In this document: positions 26,000-36,500 of the stretch, one piece after another
Position numbering within the stretch: the stretch's first letter is position 1
How the letters are laid out: each line of letters opens with the position of its first letter
From: Steroidobacter gossypii
GTDB lineage: Bacteria; Pseudomonadota; Gammaproteobacteria; Steroidobacterales; Steroidobacteraceae
Assembly: GCF_016801985.1 (NCBI RefSeq)
Contig: NZ_JAEVLS010000002.1
Span: 434,001 to 498,000, forward strand
DNA: 64,000 bases
Reading direction: 5' to 3'
Notes under the pieces: generated by a model
Databases searched by the model: none
The model's input: only the letters and a program-made list of their open reading frames with translations
What the model was told of the DNA's origin: nothing
Translations under genes and position numbers: made by a program

Positions 26000-27484
26000 A
26001 TGTTCTCAGAAGATCATTGCAATCGCCGCATTCTGCTCGTCGACGACAATCCTGCGATTCATGAGAACTTTCGCAGGATTCTGGGACGAGTGGATGATGC
26101 GACCTCGGCCTTGAACGAGCACGAAAATGCTTTGTTCGGCGAGGCGCGGGTGAGCGCCGTTCGACCGGAATTCCAGCTGGACTCCGCCTTTCAGGGCGAA
26201 GAGGCGGTGGAGCTGGTCCGACGTTCGGTCGAGAGCGGCGCCCGCTATGCCCTCGCTTTCGTGGATACGCGAATGCCACCCGGGATCGACGGTGTCGAGA
26301 CGATCGCGAGAATCTGGAAGCTCGATCCCCAAGTGCAAGTGGTCATCTGCACTGCGTTTTCCGATTACAGCTGGCACGATCTCAATGGCCGGCTCCGGCG
26401 CTCGGATCAATTGCTCATTCTCAAAAAGCCATTCGACAGCATCGAGGTCATGCAGCTCGCGGCAAGCCTCTCGCAGAAGTGGCATGTCGCACGCGAAGAG
26501 CAGCGGCGCATCGACGCGCTCGAACGCAGGATCGCCGAACGCGGCAAGGAGTTGCAGGCCCTGCAACTGCGCAACGCCGAGGTCGACGAGGCGAGCGGGC
26601 ACATCAGGAACACCGCGGGGTCGGCAGTCACACACGAACAGAAATCGAAGCGTTGGAATGTGCTGAAGCAAGCCGCACTACGCGGCGCCCTGCAGGCAGG
26701 GCAGATCGGCGTGCATTACCAGCCCGTGGTGGCAGTGAAGGGGCACCGCATCGTCAGTTTGGAGGCGCTCGCGCGCTGGCACCATCCACAACTCGGCGAG
26801 ATCCCTCCGGGGGAGTTCATTCCGGTCGCCGAGCGAACCGGACTGATCGTGCCGCTCGGTCAATTCGTGCTGCGATCCGCTTGCGAGCAGGTCATGCGAT
26901 GGGAGCAGGAGGGCGTGCCGACAGTCGGCGTTGCAGTGAATGTCTCCCCGGCGCAACTGGAGGTGGAGAATTTCGCCGAGCAGGTCCGTCGCATACTGCG
27001 CGACACTGGCATGCCGCCACACAAGCTGGCGCTAGAACTTACAGAAAGCACATTCATCGCCAATCTGCCGCGACATACGCAGACGCTGGAACAGCTGCGC
27101 GCGGCGGGTGTGCGCGTGCAGATCGACGACTTCGGCACGGGCTACTCCAGCCTCGCCTACCTGCGTCGTCTGCCCATCGATGCGATCAAGATCGACCGCA
27201 GCTTCGTTCGGCAGCTCGGCGTCGATGCGACTGACGAGGCCATCGTGGCTGCGATCATGGCGATGGCGCGCAGCTTGCGTCTGACCGTCATCGCCGAAGG
27301 CGTGGAAACCGCGCTCCAGCTCGATGCACTCGCGAGACACGATTGCGAGGCGGCGCAGGGCTTCTACTTCAGCCGGCCCCTGGAGCCGGAGCGCTGCCGA
27401 CAACTGCTGCTGGACATGAGCGAGCGGCCTTCCTTCACGGACACCCTTCGCATCCAACTCGCTGACGTGGCGCGGGCAGGGTAG
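26000..27484 (+). CDS. Receiver-EAL c-di-GMP phosphodiesterase
   Basis: The protein has 494 residues. The N-terminal receiver (Asp89 in FVDTRMPPGIDGVE) has the same internal extra segment as the receiver-kinase at 17104. A coiled-coil linker (about 160-215) leads to an EAL domain (about 235-485). All main catalytic motifs are present: LEALARWHH, the Asn in VAVNVSP, ELTES, QIDDFGTGYSSLAYL, IKIDRSFV, AEGVET and QGFYFSRP. It should therefore be an active phosphodiesterase cleaving c-di-GMP to pGpG, gated by phosphorylation. It follows the CHASE8-like kinase by 51 bases and is probably its output. The stop faces the giant autotransporter gene 64 bases away. Confidence 0.93.
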   Translation: MFSEDHCNRRILLVDDNPAIHENFRRILGRVDDATSALNEHENALFGEARVSAVRPEFQLDSAFQGEEAVELVRRSVESGARYALAFVDTRMPPGIDGVETIARIWKLDPQVQVVICTAFSDYSWHDLNGRLRRSDQLLILKKPFDSIEVMQLAASLSQKWHVAREEQRRIDALERRIAERGKELQALQLRNAEVDEASGHIRNTAGSAVTHEQKSKRWNVLKQAALRGALQAGQIGVHYQPVVAVKGHRIVSLEALARWHHPQLGEIPPGEFIPVAERTGLIVPLGQFVLRSACEQVMRWEQEGVPTVGVAVNVSPAQLEVENFAEQVRRILRDTGMPPHKLALELTESTFIANLPRHTQTLEQLRAAGVRVQIDDFGTGYSSLAYLRRLPIDAIKIDRSFVRQLGVDATDEAIVAAIMAMARSLRLTVIAEGVETALQLDALARHDCEAAQGFYFSRPLEPERCRQLLLDMSERPSFTDTLRIQLADVARAG

Positions 27485-27548
27485 CGCACGCCAGCGGTGG
27501 CATCGGCTGCCCGATCGAAACGCTCGAACGATGGCATGTCCTGCAGGC

Positions 27549-30500
27549 TCAGAAGCTCATGCGGAATCCAAAGTTCGCGCGTACGCCGTCCTTCTCTCCT
27601 TCGGTCGATTGCTGATAACGCACGTCGAGGTGCAGCGCGACTCCCGGCTGAATGCTGCCCGTGAACCCGACGCTCACATCGGCTGTCGTGTCAGGAAGCT
27701 CCTCGCGGATCGTAGTGCTGCCGATCGTGGCCGAGGGCGCGTCTGCGAAATCTCGCTGCGCGCCGAGCCCCACGTAGGGCGACGCTTCGTTCATGCCAAA
27801 CCAGGACGTGGGTACGCGGAACACTTGCACGCCCGCGCGTGCACGCAAGCCATCGTCCTTCACCTCGGAAATGGTCGCGACTTCATCCCTGAAATCATCG
27901 AGCTCGAGTCGCTGATAAGCGAGCTGCAGTTGCGGCTCCATCCGCCAATGCGTCGCACCGAGTGGGAAGGGCGCACCGATCTCTGCAGAGACGGTCCCGC
28001 TCCATCCGCTCTGGTTGCCCGTTCCGAGGTAAGCATCACGATAGCGGTTGCGGTTGTACAGAAGCTGCATGGCCACATCGAAATAGCCGCCGCGTTTGCC
28101 GTAGCCGGTCCAGTACACGCCCGCGCCTTGGGCATCTGTTTCTACGATGCCGGCTCGCGTTGTCAGACCCGCGATCGAGCGCGCGGCATCGAAGAACGTT
28201 GCGCGGCTTTCGCCGACGCTCGCCATCACGCCGACGTGCGCGGCGGTCTGGCCCACTTCATATGTATAAATGTCCGTGCCGAACTGCAAAGTCTGGATGC
28301 TCAGATCCAGTGCCTGGAAGCGGCTGCCGACTGCGTCGATCTCGTCCGCGTGCACACGCATCCAAACATCGTCCGTCGCTCGTTCACGCTTCGCTTCCGT
28401 CACGCGCCCCTGGTCGCCGACCCGTGCGCGCAAGTTGCCGAGCGCAGTGAATCCATATTCAAGATTGGCCTGCGGGCCGAGCACGTATCCGGCGACGCTC
28501 GGACGATAGGCGGGCAACGGTTCTTCATCGGGAAGCTGCGGATCGGTGAGTTGAGAGCGCAGGAACCAATCGTTCGCATCCGAGACACCACCCTGATAGA
28601 GCAGATACTCGTATGCGCCCGCTTGCACGGGTCGCGCGAGACGGAAGCTGTCCGCGGGACTTGCGCCACCGACTTCAATGATCGCGATGCCGTCGCCGGC
28701 CGTCTGCGCGCCGTCGCCGCCAATGCGGTTGATGAGGACGGTCGAATTGGCGCCACTCGTACTGCCTCGAACGACCAGCCGGCTCGTCGCGGAGTTTGCA
28801 TCGTCAAGTTGTGTATCGATCCTGATAGTGCCGGTGCCCGCGTAGTCGCCCGCCAACGTCAGTGTTCCGAACGGCGTCGCCGCGTTGCCCGGTGCCACGA
28901 ATCCGCCCGGAACCGTCATGACATTGGCCACGCTGCCAATGCCTGAAAGAATCGCGCCGCTCGCGACTGTCGTCGTGCCCGGCAACGTGCCGTCTACCTG
29001 GAGAGTCCCGGCGGCGACCTGCGTGCTGCCGGTAAATGTGTGGATGCCCGACACGATCAATGTGCCAGCACTCTGCTTGATCAGCGTGCCGCTGCCGGAG
29101 ACTACGCCGCCGTACGTCCCATCGACCGTCTGATCGAAGATCACGGTTGCCGCGTTGGCGATATCGCCGCCGAAGCTCGCGCTGTCGCCGATCAATGTGC
29201 CTTCGGAGACTGTCCAGTCACGATCGCTGGTGCCCGTCAGTCGCCAGGTGCCCACGCCTTCCTTGTGGAACCCGTCGAAGTTCTGGAACGCCGTGCCGAG
29301 CAGGCTCGCGTCCAAGTCATCGCTGCCCGTGCCCGAGAGCACGAAGCGATCGGCGGTCGCGGCTCCTGCATCGAAGACACCCGTGAAGCCGATCGTCGCG
29401 CCCGTGTTGATCGTCAAGACGTCGTCGCCATCACCCAGGTCGATCGGGCCCGCGCCTGCGAGCGTTCCGGAAAGCACGAACGTGTCGTTGCCCGAACTGC
29501 CGCCATAGCTCCCGTCGACGTGCAGCGTGGCGCCACTGTCGATCGTGGTCGTGGCGACGCCGCTCATGCTGCCGGCCAAGCCGATGTCCAGCGTGCCGCC
29601 GTTCACGTTGACGATACTGAATGCCGAGCTCGCCGGCCCGTCGACATGCAAGGTGCCGCTGTTGGTCTTGGTGAGTGTCTCGAAGTTGATCGCACCGCCC
29701 AACGTAGCGTCGCCGGCAATGTCTGCAATGAACGCATCGATGCCTGCGCCACCGTTCACCGGTGCGCTCAGCCCGGACAAGTCGGCACCTTGCTGGATCG
29801 TGAAAGTGTCGCTGCCGTCGGCGAGATCGATTGTGCCGCCGCCGGTCACCGTCCCAGCCACCACCATCGTGTCGTTACCGGCCGTGCCTGTGTAGCTGCC
29901 TGTCACCTGCAGAATCGAGCCGGCGGCCACAGTGGTGTTCTGCGCCGCGACGCTTCCGCCAGCGCTCACTTGCAGCAACCCCGCGGTCACATCGACGTCG
30001 ATGAACGTGGACGGACCAGTGATCTGCAGCGTTCCAAGCCCCGATTTACCCAGGGACTCGAAGCCCAGCATGCTTGCGAGCGGCACGGTATTGCCGGCGC
30101 CGACTTCGACGTTGAGCAGGTCGTTGCCCAGGCCGCCATCGACTGTGCCAAGCACTGCCGTGCCGTCGTGAACCATGAATGTATCGTCACCTGCGCCCAG
30201 CGAAAACACGCCGCCATTGGTGTCGAGCGAACCTGCAACGTCGAGCATGTCCGCGCCGTCGCCCAGGTCGCCGCTGGCGCGCAATGTCGCTCCAGCGGAC
30301 ACAGTCACCGTGTTCACGCCTGCGCTGCCAGAGATGATGGCGTATCCCGCACCACTTGCGTGCAGCGTGCCGCTCACAGTGAGCGTGGTGTCATCCGCCA
30401 GCGTCACGACCGGAGTTTCCAGCACGTCGCTCACTGTCAAAGTGCCGCCGGCGATATCGACCTGGCTCCAGTTCTGCGTCCCGATCAGAGTTGCGTTGCC

Positions 30501-33500
30501 AATGTTCTGCTTGACCAGGTTCTCGAAATCGATCGTCGCGCTGTCGTCGAAGTTGTAGGTGCTGCTGATGTCGAGCGCCACCGTATCGCCGCTGCCGTGC
30601 GCGCCGCCGCTGATGGTGGTCGCCAGCACGGCGCCGTCACTCAAGGTCAACGTGTCCTCGCCGCCGCACAGGTCGACGACGCCACTACCGGACACAGTCC
30701 CGGACACGCGCATCGTGTCGTTGCCGTTGCCACAGCCATAGCTGCCGTCCACGTGGAGCGTGGCGCCGGCACCGACCAGGGTATCGAGAGTGCCGCCGAG
30801 GAGCGCGACCACGCTGCCCGCTGCAGCAATGTTCAAAGTGCCGCCGAGCACGTCGACAGCTCCAAGCGACGTCGCGGCCGGCCCCATGATGTTCAGCACG
30901 CCGGTACCGGCCTTGGTCACTCCTTCGAAATTGACCAGGGCGCCTACATTCGCAGTGGTGTCGATATCGTAAGTGCGGGTATCGAAGCCCGCGCCACCAT
31001 CGACAGTACCAATGACCACCGTAGCGTCGTGGACGATGAAGTTGTCGTTTCCGTCGCCGAGCAGGAACGTGCCGGCCCCCGCGTCGAGCGTGCCGAACAC
31101 ATCGAGCGTATCCACGCCGTCACCGAGATCGCCCGTGGCAAGCAGGGTTCCGTCAACGCCTACCGCTATTGCGTTGGCGCCGGCGCTACCGTTGATCGTG
31201 GTCATCGATCCGCCGCTCGCTTCCACGCTGCCATTTACATTCAGAGCCGTGTTATCGGCGAGGGACACGGTTGGCGTCTGGAGGACTCCCGACACTGTCA
31301 GCGCACCGCCTTGAACCGCGCTACCGCCGCTGTACGCGTGAGCGGCTGTCAGGGTCGCGGTACCGGCGCCCTGTTTCACGAGATTTTCGAAGTTGATGAC
31401 GTCGCCGCCGGCCAACGTGCCGCCGCTCGTGAAGTTGAGCACGACTGAATCGCCGGCGGGTGTGTGGGCGCCGCCGTCGATCGGATGGGTCAAGCCGCTG
31501 ATGTCGCCGCCGTCGTTGATCGTGAGCACATCGTCGCCTGCGAGCAGGTCGATCGTGCCGATGCCGTTGACCGTGCCGGACACGGTGAAGGTGTCATCGT
31601 CGATCGTGCCGGTGTAGGTGCCGTCGACCGTCATCGTTGCGCCGGCATCGACGACCGTCGTCTGCGGATCGACCACTGCGCCGGCGCCGACATGCAACGT
31701 GCCTCCCTGCACGAGCACAGTGTCGAACTGCGACGCCGCTGGACCGAGAATGTTGAACGTGCCGACGTTGGTCTTGATGAGCGTCTCGAAGTCGATCGCG
31801 CCGCCAAGGTTGGCGCTGCCGGCGATGTCCGCGGTCAGCGTGTCCGTTCCAGTGCCGCCGCTGATCGAAGTGGCGAGGCCACTCAGGTCGGCGCCATCCC
31901 GAATCGTCAGCGTGTCCGCGCCGTCGAGCATGTCGATCGTGCTCAGGCCGCTGACTTCGCCCGCCACGGTGAAAAGATCTGCACCGGACGTGAACGTGAG
32001 CGAGCCGTCGACGACCAGTGTCGCACCGCTCGCGACGGCGGCGCTTTGCATGCCGTTCAACGAGCCGGCCGGTGCGATGTTGAGTGTTCCAGCCTGCACG
32101 TCCACCGACACGAAGTCCGAGGGTGCCGGGCCATTGATGTTCAGCGTGCCGACACCGCTCTTGATCAGCTGCTCGAAGGTGCTCACCGCGCCGAACTCGG
32201 CAACGCCAGCGATGTTCGCGTTCAGGCTGTCGAAGCCCGTGCCGCCATCGACGGTGCCGATGAGATTGGTGCCGTCATGGATGACGAACTGGTCGTCGCC
32301 ATCCGCCAGCATGAAGACACCGCCGCCCGTGTTCAGGGTGCCGGCCAAATCGAGCGTGTCGTCGCCGGCGCCAAGATCACCTGTTGCGAGCAGCGTACCG
32401 CCTGCGGCAACGGTCACTGAGTTGTTACCCGTGCTGCCGCTGATCAGGGTCTGGGTGGGACCGCTTGCCTGAACCGTGCCCTCGATGGTGAGCGCAGTCG
32501 TGCCCGTGACATTGGTAAACGCGATCGTTGGTGTGGTGAGGCTGCCGTTCACATTCAGCGTGCCGCCGCTGATGGTCGTGCTGTCGTAGCCGTGTGCACC
32601 GCTCAGCGTGGCAATGCCGACGTTGCTCTTGAGCAGATTCTCATAGTTGCTGACCGTGCCTTGCGCGAAGTCGAGGCTCGTCGTGATGTCGAGCTCCACG
32701 GTATCTCCGACACCGACCGTATGCGCGCCACCATCGAGCACACCCGCGTAGCCGCTGAGGTTGGCGCCGTCGCGCAGCCTCAGCAGATCGTCGCCGCCGC
32801 ACTGGTCGATCGTGCCGTTGCCGGTGACGTTGCCAGCAATGGTGAGACTGTCGCTGCCCGTGCCGCAGCCGAATGCGCCATTGACGTTGAGCGTAGCGCC
32901 GGTTGCAACCGTGGCGGCGAGCGTGCCGGCGGGGGCCGCCGAGATATCGGCGCCTACGGCAACGTTGAGCGTACCGGCGTTGACGTTGATGGTGCTGAAA
33001 TCGGAAGTGCCTGGACCGTTGACGTTAAGCGTGCCGATGCCGGTCTTGGTCAGCGTTTCGAACGTTTGCACGACCTGAAGGTTGGCGGTGGTCGCAATGT
33101 CGGTGTTGAGTGTGTCCACTCCTGCGCCGCCGATCACGGTGCCGATCACATTTGTGCTGTCGTGGACGACGAACGTGTCGTTGCCGATGCCGAGATCGAG
33201 CGTGCCTGCGCCGGTGTCTAACGTTCCGGCGACATCCAGCGTGTCGTTGCCGTCGCCGAGACTGCCGTTCGCCCGCAGACTTGCGCCCGTGTTGATCTGC
33301 ACCGTGTCGGCGCCGGTACCGCCGGTAAGCAGCGTGGCGCCGGCAGCCGCGGTCTGCAGCGTCCCGCTTACCTGCAGCGCCGCGCCGCCGTCATTGCTGA
33401 ACGTGATGTCGTCAACCGACAGCGAGCCCGGCGTGACGAGCCGACCGTGCTCGATCACGACGTGATCGATGTTGCTGTTCCCCGTCATGGTCGTCGTGCC

Positions 33501-36500
33501 GGAGCCGCGCTGAACGAGCGTGCCGTCGCCGTTGACGTTCTGGGTCAGCGTGTAGGCGTTGGAACGGTTCGCCACCAGCGTCGCGCCGCCGGCGACGTCT
33601 GCCTGCGCACCGTTTCCCAGCGTGCCGGTGGTGCCGCCGTTGCCGACCTCCAATGTGCCCGCGCTGATCGTAGTGGAGCCGGTATACGTGTTGTTTGCGG
33701 TCAGCGTGAGCGTGCCCGCGCCGAGCTTGGTCAAGCCGCCCGCTGCCGACGTGCTGCGTAACACCCCGCTCATGATGGCATCGCGCTCGGCGAGGCCGTC
33801 ATTCACGAGGACGTTGCGAACTGCCGCGCCGAGGTTGATGCCATTGCGAAAATCGACGGTGCCGTCGGCGGTCACATAGCCGAACATGAGGTGGTGGCCC
33901 GCTGGCACGAAGCCGCCAGTGCCCCAGGTCACTTCGCGGGCATCGCCGAACAGATCGACGGTCTGCGTGCCATCCCAGGCAGCGAAGCCGCCCGAACCGA
34001 CCCAGCGCACGCCGTGCACATAGATGTCGTCGTCGAGCGCCTCGATGCCGTACGCAGGCAACGGTCCGGCGCCGTCCGGATCGGCGCCGACCGTCGTGCC
34101 GTTGTTGCTCTGAAGAGCCTCGCCTCCAATGGTCGTCAGGCCACGGAAGAAACCGCCGCTCGCAGCCGTGAGGCCGAGCACGCCACCGCTACCGTCCGCG
34201 GCGCCTTCGAAGCGGATTACGCTGCTGCGCTGGGAAGAGCCGGTCGCGCCATGCGAGGACGTAACTCCCAGTCCACCCGTGATCGCGCCGGCATTGTCTA
34301 ACCGCAGCGCGCCGCCGAAGATGCGCGTCATGCCGGAATAGGCGTTCGCGCGTGCGTTGTTGTCAGTGACGAGCGCCCACAGGCCGGGGCCTTGCTTGAC
34401 CAGGCGGAACCAGCTCGAGGCGAATTCCGCCGGTGTCGGCCCATCGACGAGCGTCGCTGCCAGACGGTTGTCGCCCGTGTTGGTACCGCCCAGGGTGAAG
34501 GTGAAGCCGGCGTTCTGGGAAACCACAATCGCGGTATTGGTGAGGTTGAGCGCCCCGGCGCCGGAAGATTCCAGACGGGAATCGCCCCAAGCCCAGAACG
34601 AGCGGTCGGACGTATCGCCTGCGCCGATATAGCGCAGCGTGCCGTTCCCGCCGACGAAATCCGCAATCAGAGTGCCGGCGCCTACAGCCGAGGCCGCGCC
34701 GGCATTGCCGATGGTCGTGACCTCGATGACGCAACCCAGGGGATTCACGTTGCCGGTGAAGGTATTGGCGCCAGTCAGACGCCAGACGCTGCCGCCGGCA
34801 GAGCAGTTGCCGCCCGTCGAACCCTGAATCTCCGTGACTCCGGTCCCGTTCGAAATGATTCCAGAAATGACGTTTGGCGCATCGGCAATGCCATCGCCGT
34901 CGGCGTCGCTGGTGGTGTACGTGCCGCCCAGTCTCAGGGTGTTCAGTCCCGAGCCAGTGGTGGTGATGTTGCCGCTCCAGGTGAGCGCGCCGCTGCCGCG
35001 ATTGAACAGATAGTGGAGAGCACTGTTCGTTCTGTGCAGCGCCAGCGTGCGGTTGGTGCTGGTGGTTCCGCCCGTGTAGATCAGGCCGCCCGCATGAGAG
35101 CCGAAGACCACGGTCGAGCCCGCACCGAGCGAACTGGCCGTGCCGGTATTGGCCAACGTGTTCGCCCACACCCACTTTGTGTCACCGTCGCCGCTGACGC
35201 TCGTGCCGCCGATCCAGGTGGTGCCCTCGTAGGTATTGAGTGCATTCAGGGCCACGTCGCCGGCGCCATTGAGGATCAGCCCCCCGGTCCCCTGGATCAC
35301 ACCGTTGAGGTTCACTTCCAGGTCACTCGTGCTGACGTGCCCGGCGCCCTGTCCCTCGTTGGCGTTGATCACCCGGTCGGCCGCGCCCAGGTCGATGCCG
35401 TTCTGCCAGTTGATCGTGGAGTTCGCCCAGTTGCCGCCGAAGCGCAGCGCGTGCCCGGTCGGCACGAAGCCGCCGCTGCCCCAGGTGAGCGTCGCCCCCG
35501 CGCCGCCAAGGTCGACGGTCTGCGGCGCACCGATGGCGCCGAAGCCTCCGGAGGCGGTCCACTGCACTTGACCTGCTCCGGTGCCGACCGCTCTGGTGAA
35601 TGAGCCACTGGTGTCGTTCAGCAGCACGTAACCGCCGTGCTGGACCAGATTGCCGGAGCCTGCGCCGTTGATCTGCAGGTTGGAGTTGGGCGACAGCGAC
35701 CCCGGCGCGCTGAGGATCAGGTTGCCGAAGCTGCCGCTCACCCCATTGCCGACGATCGTGGCGCCGCTGTAGTTGTTGCCGGTGTGGGTCATCTCCAGCG
35801 CGCCGTCGCTGGTGATCAACAAGCCGCCGGTCCCTGTCAGCTGCCCGCTGAGCAAGGCGTGGTCGGTGATGTTGCCGTTGTCCACGCGCACGGTGCGAAC
35901 CGCACCGTTCAAATCGATCGGGTTCTGGAAATCGATCTGGCGCGCATTGCTGCTAGCTTCGTTGGTGCCGAGAATCAACCACTGCCCATCGGGCACGAAC
36001 CCGCCGACACCCCAGGTCAGCGGCGCCGAAGCTCCGCCCAGGTTGACCGTCACATCCGAACCGCCACCGGCCTGGCCGGCGCCGAGCGCCCAGAAGCCGC
36101 CCGTGCCGCTCCAGCTGATCTGACCGTCGGCGCTGCCGAGCGGCAACGTGATGTTGGGCACCGCCGCGGTGCCATAGATGAGAGGGAGATTGGCGGTCGT
36201 GCCGTCGAAGCGGAAGTTGGTGAACTGTGATCGCGTGGTCGCGGAGTTCAGCACCAGCTGACCACCCGTGAGGATGGTTTCGCCTGTATAGGTGTGCGTG
36301 CCGCCATCGAACCAGGTAGCCCCGCCCGATAAGGTGAAATTGCCGGAGAAGCTCAGATCGCCCGACAAGCGCGCGCCGCCGAAGCCGTTCAGAGAGAGCA
36401 CGTTCGCGCCCGTGTCGGACAGATTGCCCGTGACCCGCAGCGTGCTTTCCGCGCCGAGATTCAATGTGCTGCTGGCCGTCAGCACGGCAGTGCCGTTCCA

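Noticed and set aside
27531-31448. Long plus-strand open frames (27531-28946 and 29040-31448)
   Set aside because: They are antisense to the autotransporter gene, whose repetitive GC-rich code leaves the opposite strand open. The encoded proteins have no domains and mirror the repeats.
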